A stretch of DNA of 22,199 nt from Candidatus Hydrogenedentota bacterium (GTDB taxonomy: Bacteria; Hydrogenedentota; Hydrogenedentia; Hydrogenedentiales; CAITNO01): the NCBI GenBank assembly GCA_903922535.1, contig CAIXUF010001326.1, positions 1 through 22,199 on the forward strand, in the 5' to 3' direction. This document shows positions 1 to 7,369 of the stretch, in pieces. The first letter of the stretch is position 1; the number at the start of each line of letters is the position of its first letter. The position numbers were made by a program, and so were the translations under genes. The notes below the pieces were generated by a model. That model searched no databases. It had not been told where the DNA came from and was given only the letters and a program-made list of their open reading frames with translations.

Positions 1-177
1 ATTCCTCTTTGGGCCGGGGGGGGAAGAACAGGAGTGGGCGGCATTTGACGACGACGCCATCGCAAGTGCCAGCATTCCTCTTTGGGCCGGGGGGGGAAGA
101 ACGCAAGATTCACATTTACGCCCCTTGAGTTGGTTCCGTGGTGCCAGCATTCCTCTTTGGGCCGGGGGGGGAAGAAC
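1..177 (-). CRISPR. Type V-B CRISPR array, leader-proximal end (continues past left edge)
   Basis: Three identical copies of a 37-nt repeat are visible: a truncated one at 1-29 (last 29 nt on the plus strand), and full ones at 66-102 and 141-177. Spacers lie at 30-65 (36 nt) and 103-140 (38 nt) and are unrelated to each other. In crRNA orientation (minus strand) the repeat begins GTTCTTC, contains a run of eight C, then GGCCCAAAGAGGAATGC, and ends TGGCAC. A repeat ending in GGCAC is what characterised Cas12b systems have, and the cas genes upstream on the same strand agree with minus-strand transcription. The repeat at 141-177 is therefore next to the leader and carries the newest spacer. The older spacers lie outside the window. 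Confidence 0.97.
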
Positions 178-357
178 CGCACGCCCTGCATCTCCATTAA
201 CACCACCAGGATACAGGCCCGAAATCGAGCGGTTCGGCAAGAACAACCTTGCAGGGGCTTCTCTGTACGGCTTCCAAGTGAGCACCCCGCACAACCCTAT
301 GATATTCAAGTCTTTCGAGCGGCATGGGGGTTTTACTGCGTCCCGACCTGCTCGAAA
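178..357 (-). promoter_or_regulatory. CRISPR leader region
   Basis: This non-coding stretch separates the predicted tracrRNA from the first repeat and is the expected place for the leader. On the minus strand the octamer CCGCTCGA occurs twice (322-315 and 232-225). The first copy is part of an 8-bp inverted repeat, with arms at 313-320 and 350-357. A TATCAT hexamer (304-299) could be a weak -10 for the array, but its -35 is poor. ORFs read across this stretch have no recognisable similarity and run through the array, so I treat them as chance. The leader role is inferred from position. Confidence 0.6.
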
Positions 358-444
358 TTCCCCGGTACAAAGAGGAATACCACGTTTCCCTGCTTGTTTT
401 TGGACAAGTGTGGCACAAAGGGAAACGATCCGTTTGCCTATAGC
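358..444 (-). ncRNA. Predicted Cas12b tracrRNA
   Basis: On the minus strand, CGTTTCCC (427-420) pairs perfectly with GGGAAACG (390-383). Inside this stem lie GTGCCA (416-411), complementary to the TGGCAC end of the crRNA repeat, and a small hairpin CTTGT/ACAAG (408-404 with 397-393). After the stem comes a second anti-repeat, ATTCCTCTTTGnnCCGGGG (378-360), which matches the repeat complement at 17 of 19 positions, including 11 in a row. The two paired parts of the repeat are separated by only two nucleotides (GC). This order (stem, internal GUGCCA, inner hairpin, stem, second anti-repeat) is that of the Alicyclobacillus Cas12b tracrRNA. It lies between cas2 and the array. The 5' and 3' ends are estimates; no RNA data were used. 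Confidence 0.88.
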
Positions 445-450
445 ATGGTC

Positions 451-479
451 AGAATATCAGGTGTTGCGCGGGAAATCAA
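451..479 (-). promoter_or_regulatory. Candidate promoter of the tracrRNA
   Basis: TTGATT (479-474) and TATTCT (456-451) on the minus strand are separated by 17 nt, each matching four of six sigma-70 consensus bases. The -35 overlaps the cas2 stop codon. A start about seven bases downstream would put the tracrRNA 5' end near 444, some 17 nt before the closing stem, comparable to the single-stranded 5' extension of the known Alicyclobacillus RNA. An alternative -10, TATAGG (442-437), would start the RNA almost at the stem itself. Confidence 0.4.
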
Positions 480-775
480 TAGATGAGCAGGCGACTCTCG
501 ACAAGGGTGAGTTTCCTTCCCACCACGGTCCAATGGGAGGGCATGGTGGGCGTGTCGGCCTGACCGCCGCCAAGCCGGATGAAAATAACCTGGTCTTCCA
601 GGTGATGAATAATGTCGCGCAATTTCTCGCGCAGTATGGCCTCGTCCTTTTCCGACAGCATGCCCAAGTAGACTGAATACTGGACCGCATCGCCGTAGCT
701 TCGGACCAGTCGATGCACCAGGCGCAACCTTTTGGGGTCGGCGATGTCATAGGCGATGAGCAGATGGTGGCGCAT
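476..775 (-). CDS. cas2: CRISPR-associated endonuclease Cas2
   Basis: This 99-aa protein has the normal Cas2 length and ferredoxin-like pattern. It opens with a hydrophobic strand and an AYDIADPKRL motif whose D10 is the conserved metal-binding aspartate of the family. Cas2 dimers bridge two Cas1 dimers in the complex that inserts new spacers at the leader-proximal repeat. The gene starts six nt after the cas4-cas1 stop, so it is co-transcribed and probably translationally coupled. Its stop codon is followed directly by the predicted tracrRNA unit. No defect is visible. Confidence 0.95.
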   Translation of the reverse strand: MRHHLLIAYDIADPKRLRLVHRLVRSYGDAVQYSVYLGMLSEKDEAILREKLRDIIHHLEDQVIFIRLGGGQADTPTMPSHWTVVGRKLTLVESRLLIY

Positions 776-781
776 GGCGGC

Positions 782-2479
782 CTACCTTGTGGTCAACGGT
801 TCGTAGGCGAACACTTCCCCCTCGAGAAAGCGCGAAAACAGCCGCGCCTCCAAGTGCAGGACCCGGCGGTAACTCAGGCGGTAACCGAACGCAGGATGGG
901 TAATCAATTCATCAACGCGCCGTTCGTAGGCCTCAATCCATTTCTTTCTGGCAGGAGGCTTGAATGAGCTGCATCCGGGCACGGAAATGAAATCGTCCGG
1001 GGAAAGAACGTGCTCGTTTACGGCGCGAAGCACGGCGGAATCCACAAGGAGAGGGCGGAACGGTTCCATGAGGTCCAGGGCCAACGCGGGTCTTCCCGCC
1101 TCCATCACATGGAAGAAGCCGAAATAGGGATCCAATCCAACAGCAGCCAGCGCGGCATGCACGTCCCGCAAGAGCAGGGTGTACCCGTAGGAGAGCATGG
1201 CGTTTACCGGATCTTTGGGAGGACGGCGGTTTCTGCCGTGCATGCAGAAGGTGCCCGGTCCGGCGTTGAGCAGGTTGGAAAACTCCGCCCAGTAGATACG
1301 GGCGGCCGAACCCTCCAGCCCAAGCAGTGTTTCCGGCGATGACGCTTCCGCAGCTCGGTCGTACAGTTCCTTGAGGTCCCGCAGTGCCGTGTCAACGTCA
1401 CCCTGCCGGTTACGCCGAAGTAGCGTGCGCTGGTTGGCTATCTTTGCGCGCACCACGGCCCTCGACAAGACCAGACAGGTGTCGGGGCGGGAAAGCTGGA
1501 CAAACTGGCTGCGGCGCAGGGCAATATTCTTTGTCACGGGGGCGGTGGTCACGGCGCGAAGCCAGCCGCCATAGGTGAGATAGGCAATGGTGACCCCGCG
1601 CTCGGCAAGCACATGAATCAACTGCGTGGAAATCTGCACCGCGCCGCACACGCAAACATGACCCACCTCGTGCAGCGGCACATGCTCCGCCGCCTCGCCC
1701 GGCCGGGTAATGCGAATGCTGTCCGCCTCCTTTCCAAGAGAGGCGCCCGGCGTGGTGACATATAAGACGCCGGCGTCCTCCCGTCCGGGGTGAAGTCGTC
1801 GGGGCTCTTCCAACGCTCCGCGCAGCGCCCAAGTTTCATCGGGCAGACAGATGTGGTTGAGCGAACAACGGACACACTTGGGGGAATCCATGAGCGGGTC
1901 GGGCATAGGGCTTGAATGCATCGATGCCGCATGCGTGACTGCCCATCCGACGGCCGCCTCAAGCTGCGGCGACCATGACAGTTCGACGGTGGTCTTGGTT
2001 TTTCTGTAGTACAACCGCCCCCGGTCGCAGGTGTGGCCGTTGGCCCGTAACAGGGCGATTTGTGCGCCCAGTTGCACCTGGTCATTACCCCAGGCACCGG
2101 GGGGCAGCCACGTCTCCCCCACCCTGAACGGCGTCCCGCCGTCGGGGGCGGGGCCGTGTTTGTCCTCCACCGGAACGACGCTTTCATCCTCCCAAGACAG
2201 CGCGTCAAACTTTCCGGTCAGGCCAAGCCCGGCATCACTCAACTGCAACTCACGCACCGATGTCGCTGGCCAGGGCGGCCCCTCTTCCGCATCCTTCTGC
2301 GTCGCCGCGGGACTGCGCTTGCGTCCCCGTTCATGCTGGGCGGAACCCTCAACGGTGTCCACGCTCTCGTCGAAGAGGCCCTGCACATACATGAGATGAT
2401 ACAGACGGGGACAGTACGCCACTTCGTTAAGCCCCCGAACCGTCACATAAGATTCGCTGCTTTCAGTAGGGTATGTCAT
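782..2479 (-). CDS. cas4-cas1: Cas4-Cas1 fusion protein (spacer acquisition)
   Basis: This 565-aa protein joins two adaptation enzymes. The N-terminal part (about 1-220) is Cas4, a RecB-like nuclease with an iron-sulfur cluster. It has cysteines C23, C202, C205 and C211, the metal-binding D92 (GKFDAL) and the E105-x-K107 motif. The C-terminal part (about 230-565) is Cas1 integrase, with E389 (GLEGSAARIYW), H457 (FGFFHVME) and E472 (ALDLMEPFRP) as the catalytic set. Cas4 trims and selects prespacers with the right PAM, and Cas1 with Cas2 integrates them. Such fusions are known from type V-B and from type I-U (I-G) loci, and the neighbouring effector decides for V-B. The start codon lies 17 nt inside the end of cas12b, indicating translational coupling. 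All catalytic residues are present, so acquisition appears intact. Confidence 0.96.
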   Translation of the reverse strand: MTYPTESSESYVTVRGLNEVAYCPRLYHLMYVQGLFDESVDTVEGSAQHERGRKRSPAATQKDAEEGPPWPATSVRELQLSDAGLGLTGKFDALSWEDESVVPVEDKHGPAPDGGTPFRVGETWLPPGAWGNDQVQLGAQIALLRANGHTCDRGRLYYRKTKTTVELSWSPQLEAAVGWAVTHAASMHSSPMPDPLMDSPKCVRCSLNHICLPDETWALRGALEEPRRLHPGREDAGVLYVTTPGASLGKEADSIRITRPGEAAEHVPLHEVGHVCVCGAVQISTQLIHVLAERGVTIAYLTYGGWLRAVTTAPVTKNIALRRSQFVQLSRPDTCLVLSRAVVRAKIANQRTLLRRNRQGDVDTALRDLKELYDRAAEASSPETLLGLEGSAARIYWAEFSNLLNAGPGTFCMHGRNRRPPKDPVNAMLSYGYTLLLRDVHAALAAVGLDPYFGFFHVMEAGRPALALDLMEPFRPLLVDSAVLRAVNEHVLSPDDFISVPGCSSFKPPARKKWIEAYERRVDELITHPAFGYRLSYRRVLHLEARLFSRFLEGEVFAYEPLTTR

Positions 2480-5400
2480 CCCCCCCGCTCTCCCCTTTTG
2501 TTGACGCGGTCAGCGCGCTCCACACCCGCGAACGGACCCTGAACCAGAACTCCTTGCCCGGCAACCATTGGTCGTTGCCGAAAAAATGCCCCGACGGATC
2601 GCGGAAGAAGGTCTCACGCCCCTCTTCACGCACCACCTCAATGTCCGCCAGCGCCTCCTCCAACTCATCCTCCCCTTCAATGTCATGCTCGTCAGCAGCA
2701 TTGCCCAGTGCCCTCTGCCATTCTCTCTGCGGCACGCCGACCGCCCGCCGAATACCATCCGCGCCCACCTCAATGCGGCAATGCCCTGTGCCCCCGGTCA
2801 ACTGCATAACGGCCCCGCGCTGGCGCACCCCAAGACTTTCCGGATACCAAGCCTCCTGACCATTTACTGTGGCGCGCATGCAAGGAAGACGGTAGGCATC
2901 ACCGCAACGCGTCCAAAACCGGCGTTGCAGGTTCTGCGCGGCGTTGAGGTCCGCATGGAGAACAAGCGCTTTGCCATTGCCGTCGATTGTGGCGAAAAAC
3001 TCCCCGCCTTCCCAGGGCACCATCATGCCTTTGGAAAGCTCTTTGATCGGTGCGCGCTCGCCGAGTTGCGTTATGATGTGCTGTTTGGGTTGCCCCTGCT
3101 CAAAATCGCTTTCATCGAGTTTTCGACACCGGACGCCCGGTGCGCCGGTGGCGGCGTGAAAACGGCTGCTGAATCCTGCGGCGGTGGTGTCGCATACTAT
3201 ACCGTAGATTTGGGCCTGCATCCCGGCCTCGCGAACAATCTCACGGTGGTTCCATTTCATGAGTTGGCTGTTCTCGCGCCGCGATCGGTCTGACCGGAAA
3301 CGATAGCGCGCCAGGTCCTCGAAGAGGACCAGCCTGCACGGACCGTATTTCTGTTCCCAGCCAGATTGCATAGGCACAAGTCCGCGCGCGGCCTGAATGA
3401 TCAGGTCGGCACCCGATTTGGTCCTGTCCTCTTTGAGATTGTTGATGTGGCGCAGCAGGCCCGCCGCAAAAGTGCCCTGTTCCGCACGGTCGAGCCGGTT
3501 TATTTGCCCGTATTGGCGACCCCGCAAACTCCAGCTCTTGAGGAGTTTTCGGATCCGGTCCAGGTATTCGAGCATCCACATGGACTTTCCGCCGGAGTAG
3601 TCACGCCGGGCGTGCCACTCCGACCAGTTCTCCGGGCGGGGGCGGGTACGCTTGCGCCACTGGTGGACCGCCTCGGCAAGCACCTGTTCCGCCGCCGCAT
3701 GCAGCCGGATGCAGGCGTTGCGCCACGGCTCCGCATCGTCCATGAAATAGGTTTTCAACTCCGCACCGCCGCGCAACAGCAGGTCGCGCAATGCCGAAGG
3801 CCGGTCCTCCTCCCCCTGCAGGCTCTCCATCAGCGCGTCGAACTGGTCTTTGCGCTGTGCCTGCTCCGCTTCACCCAGCCGCAAAAGGTCGCGCAAGCGG
3901 CCAATGTCCCGTTTCAGCGCGAACACCTCATTACCGGTGGCCTGTCGGACGGCCAGTGCTTTCGCCGAAACATCCTCGCCCGGCAATGGCAGCAGGAACG
4001 AGCGTTCATGCCTTGCCCAAAGGTTCTTCTCACCCGTGGGCCAGCACAGACCGGATGTCGGCTTCCCTTTTACCAGTTCAAAAACAGAACAGGCGGCAAA
4101 GGTGCGCAGTCCCAAGTCCACTGAAAGCACCCGGAGTCCAGGGGAGAGCAACGCCGCATGCTTGCTCTTGTTGCACAGGGCAGTCTTGAAATGATGCACC
4201 TCGGGCGGGGTGGCTGTGCGTCCTTTTGCGTCCAGCCATTCGGCAGGGGCCTGGCTGTCCACATCCACGGTCAGCTTGAACCACACCGGCCCAACCTCAC
4301 CCCCGGCCAGCGTCGCCTCGGGCCTGTTTTCCATGAACAGCCGGTCAAATAGAATCTCGCTCCCCCCAGGCGCGCCGGAAAACTTCTGGTGCGCGCTGGT
4401 AAACGCCCCGAACCGGAGCACATTCTTTGCGCCTTCCCTGCTTATGGCAAGCGTCGGCTCCTGAAACTGTCCCGACGGGGCCAGTTGTACCGTGAAATCC
4501 TGCTCCTCCACGGGACCATCTTCGCGCTTGCCGAGAAGTGACAGTTTCACGAATAGTTCTTTGTTCTCTTCCGCAAGCGAATAGTTTCGGAGGTTGCTGC
4601 CGCCCGGCTTTTCAAACATTACCCACCGGGGATGAATCCGTGCATCCGCGCTGGTGAACAGGGCGTATTCACGCTTGCGCGCCAGCAGGGATTGAAGTTC
4701 ATTCAGCCGCACCAGCGTTGGCAGCGCCTTCTGTTCCCGCCACAGGTTTTCCCGACCGGTTGCGGCAAGCCAGTTGAACAGCTCGGGATCGCCAAAACGG
4801 CCCCGAAGTTTCGTCTGCAGTTCGCTGAGTATCTTTTTGCGCTTTGCCTGGGTGTCGCCGGACGCCAGCCATCTTTCCCGCACCAGATCCCAAGCCCGAA
4901 CGGCCCTGGACCTGATATGGTAAGGTGCATCGTCCAAGGCCAGGGACACCTTCTTGAGCTGCTCCTGCCTTTCCCGTTCATACCCGCGGAGCGTTTCAAG
5001 CAGTGCATTCAGGGGTATCGCCTCCTGTTGCTCCCGACGCAACCTTTCCTGTATGCGGGTGTGTTCGCTGCGTGTCGTGTGGTTCCAGCTTTCCCAAGAA
5101 AGAAGATGGGCCACCGCCAGTCGCATGGCCATGCGGTCCCAGACGCTCACTCCGGTACAGACATCGCCGGATTTCAGCATGCTTTGCACGGGGGGGGGCA
5201 GCATGGGAAGCAAGCCCAACTCCGACAGTTTACAGGTCAGGGGAGACGCCCCAGTCTCCGTCGCCTGTTTCTTCTTTGCCTGGTCCTTCACAAAGTCCTC
5301 ATGCCAGGGCTTGTTCTCACGCATCTTGCGCACCCATCCGGCTGGGGAACCCGCTGCATTCAGCAACCGCAGGGCATCCTCGGATGTCAGCCACGCATCG

Positions 5401-5906
5401 GCGGCCTTCTGCCAGTCAGCCTCTTTTTCCTCCATTGCAGCCACCCAGTCGGGAAGCTTGCTCAGCACTTTGTCAAAAACTGAAAGGCCGCCCTTGCTCT
5501 CCTTGTCCATTAGCGGACTGACCCAGGCATTGGCCGCCTGTGCATCCCCCTTGCGTGGTTTTCCTTTGTCATCAAGCAGGCATGAAGGGACAATGTTCTC
5601 ATACAACCCCCGCAACAACCGGAGCACTTCCTCGTCCGTGCCGCTATCCGGCTTGCCGTTGGCCTGTTGCAGGGCGCGTGCCATGGCAAGCGCCTCACCC
5701 GGGACCTCGACCGAAGACCTTTGCACTTCCTCATCTTTTTCGTTGCGATACCAGTACGCGTTTCCCCGGCAAAGGACCAACATCGTCTCTATGTTTGCCA
5801 CCGCCCGGTTGACGGTCGCATGGGTAGTCCAAAGGGCGCGTCTGACCGCAAGCCCCTGTTCGTCCCGCCGCAACACCATTTTCAGGTTGATGGTTCTTGT
5901 CGGCAT
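2463..5906 (-). CDS. cas12b: CRISPR effector nuclease Cas12b (C2c1)
   Basis: This 1147-aa protein is close in length to Alicyclobacillus Cas12b (1129 aa). Cas12b is the single-protein effector of type V-B: guided by crRNA and tracrRNA, it cuts double-stranded DNA next to a T-rich PAM using one RuvC site. RuvC-I is RVLSVDLGLRTFAACSVF with D597. RuvC-II is LVLFEDLARYRF followed by RENSQLMKWNHREI, with E863. RuvC-III is VLHADLNAAQNLQRRFW with D986. The Nuc-domain GFSSRF segment carries R915, and the C-terminal FRDPSG and KEFW motifs seen in the family are at about 1101-1121. The region before residue 590 fits the wedge and REC1 domains but is divergent. An acidic stretch lies near 1072-1095. The ATG at 5906 is preceded by GGAGGG with 7-nt spacing. 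It is the first gene of the operon. No frameshift or lost catalytic residue is seen, so it should be active. Confidence 0.97.
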   Translation of the reverse strand: MPTRTINLKMVLRRDEQGLAVRRALWTTHATVNRAVANIETMLVLCRGNAYWYRNEKDEEVQRSSVEVPGEALAMARALQQANGKPDSGTDEEVLRLLRGLYENIVPSCLLDDKGKPRKGDAQAANAWVSPLMDKESKGGLSVFDKVLSKLPDWVAAMEEKEADWQKAADAWLTSEDALRLLNAAGSPAGWVRKMRENKPWHEDFVKDQAKKKQATETGASPLTCKLSELGLLPMLPPPVQSMLKSGDVCTGVSVWDRMAMRLAVAHLLSWESWNHTTRSEHTRIQERLRREQQEAIPLNALLETLRGYERERQEQLKKVSLALDDAPYHIRSRAVRAWDLVRERWLASGDTQAKRKKILSELQTKLRGRFGDPELFNWLAATGRENLWREQKALPTLVRLNELQSLLARKREYALFTSADARIHPRWVMFEKPGGSNLRNYSLAEENKELFVKLSLLGKREDGPVEEQDFTVQLAPSGQFQEPTLAISREGAKNVLRFGAFTSAHQKFSGAPGGSEILFDRLFMENRPEATLAGGEVGPVWFKLTVDVDSQAPAEWLDAKGRTATPPEVHHFKTALCNKSKHAALLSPGLRVLSVDLGLRTFAACSVFELVKGKPTSGLCWPTGEKNLWARHERSFLLPLPGEDVSAKALAVRQATGNEVFALKRDIGRLRDLLRLGEAEQAQRKDQFDALMESLQGEEDRPSALRDLLLRGGAELKTYFMDDAEPWRNACIRLHAAAEQVLAEAVHQWRKRTRPRPENWSEWHARRDYSGGKSMWMLEYLDRIRKLLKSWSLRGRQYGQINRLDRAEQGTFAAGLLRHINNLKEDRTKSGADLIIQAARGLVPMQSGWEQKYGPCRLVLFEDLARYRFRSDRSRRENSQLMKWNHREIVREAGMQAQIYGIVCDTTAAGFSSRFHAATGAPGVRCRKLDESDFEQGQPKQHIITQLGERAPIKELSKGMMVPWEGGEFFATIDGNGKALVLHADLNAAQNLQRRFWTRCGDAYRLPCMRATVNGQEAWYPESLGVRQRGAVMQLTGGTGHCRIEVGADGIRRAVGVPQREWQRALGNAADEHDIEGEDELEEALADIEVVREEGRETFFRDPSGHFFGNDQWLPGKEFWFRVRSRVWSALTASTKGESGGDDIPY

Positions 5907-5968
5907 CTCGGTTCCCTCCGTGCCTTTGCGACCTTCATAACCTCATGCTTTGCTTGATCAACTCGGTT

Positions 5969-5997
5969 ACTATAGTCGCTTATACTGCTTGACACAA
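5969..5997 (-). promoter_or_regulatory. Promoter of the cas12b-cas4-cas1-cas2 operon
   Basis: On the minus strand TTGTGT (5997-5992) and TATAGT (5974-5969) are separated by exactly 17 nt. Transcription would start near 5962, leaving a 5' leader of about 55 nt before the cas12b ATG with its GGAGGG ribosome site at 5919-5914. Nothing else is recognised between 5907 and 6094, and no degenerate repeat or crRNA-like element that could autoregulate the operon was found there. Confidence 0.55.
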
Positions 5998-6094
5998 CCA
6001 ACAGAAGTGGAGGATTGAACGGAATCAGGATGGGGGACGGCGCCTGTAAGCCGCCTGAGGGTCGCTGCCCTTGATACGCCCCGCAGGCATTGGT

Positions 6095-6337
6095 CTATTG
6101 CCTTGCGCCGGCCAGTGTCTTGTGCATCGCGTCCGGGGCAAGGTCAGCCCCATTGGGCCAGCATATTGCCCCAAATTCTTCGATTCCCACTTGGGCAAAG
6201 TACGTGGGGTTTTTGAGGGGTTCAAACATCGGGCCGAACAAACGCTCCGACAAATCCACCTCGCCTTCCACGCCGTCAGCGAAGGTCACATGCAGGCGAT
6301 AGCCGTGTAGCGGTGTCACAGAAAGAACACGACACAT
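6095..6337 (-). CDS. DUF2442 domain protein
   Basis: This 80-aa protein fits the small DUF2442 family: GYRLHVTFADGVEGEVDL near the start, then FEPLKNPTYFAQV and ICWPNGADLAP. The family's function is not established; its members often sit beside a DUF4160 partner in toxin-antitoxin-like pairs. No such partner is visible here. Its ATG shares one base with the ftsY stop codon (TGATG), so it is probably translated by coupling to ftsY. It is the last gene before the CRISPR operon promoter. Assignment to the family is fairly secure, function is not. Confidence 0.85.
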   Translation of the reverse strand: MCRVLSVTPLHGYRLHVTFADGVEGEVDLSERLFGPMFEPLKNPTYFAQVGIEEFGAICWPNGADLAPDAMHKTLAGARQ

Positions 6338-7263
6338 CAGTTTCCGCCCTCACCGAACAACGCATCCACAAACTGCCGCGCGTCGAAGGGCTGCAGGTCC
6401 TCCACGCCCTCGCCGACGCCTATCATGACAATTGGAATGCCGAGCTGTTTCTGGATCGCCACGGCCATGCCGCCGCGGGCGGTGCCGTCGAGCTTGGTGA
6501 GCACGATGCCGTCGACGGTGAGCGCCTCGGTGAAAATCTTTGCCTGCTGCAGACCGTTCTGGCCGGTGGTCGCGTCGAGCACGAGCAGCACCTGGTGGGG
6601 CGCGCCGGGAAGGCGCTTGGCCACAACACGCTGGATCTTTTTCAGCTCCTCCATCAGGTTCGTCTTGGTGTGGAGCCGCCCGGCGGTGTCGATGATGACG
6701 TTGTCCACGCCGCGGGCGATGGCCGCGTCGGTGGTGTCGTAGGCCACGGCGGCGGGGTCGGCGCCCTCCTGGTGGCGAACGATTTCGGCGCCGGTACGCT
6801 CCGCCCAAATAGTGAGCTGTTCCACGGCCGCCGCGCGGAAGGTGTCGGCCGCGCCGAGCAGCACGGTGCGCCCGTCGTCGCGCAGTTTCTGCGCGAATTT
6901 GCCCGCCGTGGTGGTCTTGCCCGACCCGTTGACCCCGGCGACGAGCGTGACATGGGGGCCGCTTTCTGTGGTCCACCGGGCCTGGCGCGCGCCGTTGTCG
7001 AGAAGCGCCACCATTTCGTCCTTGAGCACGGCGTATAGCGCCTCGGCGTCGTCAATGCCCTTCTCGCGGGCCACACGGCGCATGTCGGCAATGATCTGCT
7101 GCGTGGTCTCGACACCCACATCGGCCTCGATGAGCAGCTCTTCCAGTTCGTCGTACACCCCGTCGTCGATCAGGCCGCGACCGGTGAATATGCGCTTGAC
7201 GCCGCCAAGAAGGCTTGTGCGCGTTTTGCCGAGCCGGTCGCGCAGCTTCGTGAAAAAACTCAT
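6337..7263 (-). CDS. ftsY: Signal recognition particle receptor FtsY
   Basis: This 308-aa SRP GTPase receives ribosome-nascent chain complexes from Ffh at the inner membrane and hands them to the SecYEG channel. The N domain occupies about 1-95. The G domain shows GVNGSGKTT (G1, 110-118), DTFRAAAVEQL (140-150), DTAGR (192-196) and TKLDGTARGG (256-265), with the closing GVGEGVEDLQPF. There is almost no acidic A domain, the short form found in many bacteria. The ATG at 7263 is preceded by AGGAG with 8-nt spacing. It heads a two-gene unit with the DUF2442 gene and marks this flank as core chromosome. Confidence 0.97.
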   Translation of the reverse strand: MSFFTKLRDRLGKTRTSLLGGVKRIFTGRGLIDDGVYDELEELLIEADVGVETTQQIIADMRRVAREKGIDDAEALYAVLKDEMVALLDNGARQARWTTESGPHVTLVAGVNGSGKTTTAGKFAQKLRDDGRTVLLGAADTFRAAAVEQLTIWAERTGAEIVRHQEGADPAAVAYDTTDAAIARGVDNVIIDTAGRLHTKTNLMEELKKIQRVVAKRLPGAPHQVLLVLDATTGQNGLQQAKIFTEALTVDGIVLTKLDGTARGGMAVAIQKQLGIPIVMIGVGEGVEDLQPFDARQFVDALFGEGGN

Positions 7264-7291
7264 GATGGGGACTCCTGTGTGGAACTAAACC

Positions 7292-7308
7292 GGGGCGCGG
7301 CGCGCCCC
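7292..7308. other. Perfect GC-rich hairpin upstream of ftsY
   Basis: GGGGCGC (7292-7298) and GCGCCCC (7302-7308) form a 7-bp stem with a 3-nt loop between the zinc-ribbon gene and ftsY. No run of T follows on either strand, so a classic intrinsic terminator is not supported. It could be attenuating or a chance GC-rich palindrome. Confidence 0.35.
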
Positions 7309-7369
7309 ATTCCAGAGAGATACCACGCGGCGGGGGGGAATTGCGAATCGGCGGCGGCGGACACCGGGC

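Noticed and set aside
208..244. Possible degenerate fourth CRISPR repeat ending in AAGAAC
   Set aside because: Only the last six bases and scattered positions match the repeat; it lies on the leader side, where decayed repeats are not expected.
82..676. Two long plus-strand frames across the array and leader
   Set aside because: They translate through CRISPR repeats, spacers, the tracrRNA and antisense to cas2; no family resemblance.
782..2479. Assignment of the Cas4-Cas1 fusion to a type I-U (I-G) locus
   Set aside because: No Cascade genes are present, and the adjacent effector has clear Cas12b RuvC motifs with a V-B type tracrRNA.
5907..6094. crRNA-like element upstream of cas12b that might autoregulate the operon or guard a toxin
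   Set aside because: The only repeat-like piece is a GGCAC five-mer near 5919; the rest of the repeat end (GAATGC) is absent.
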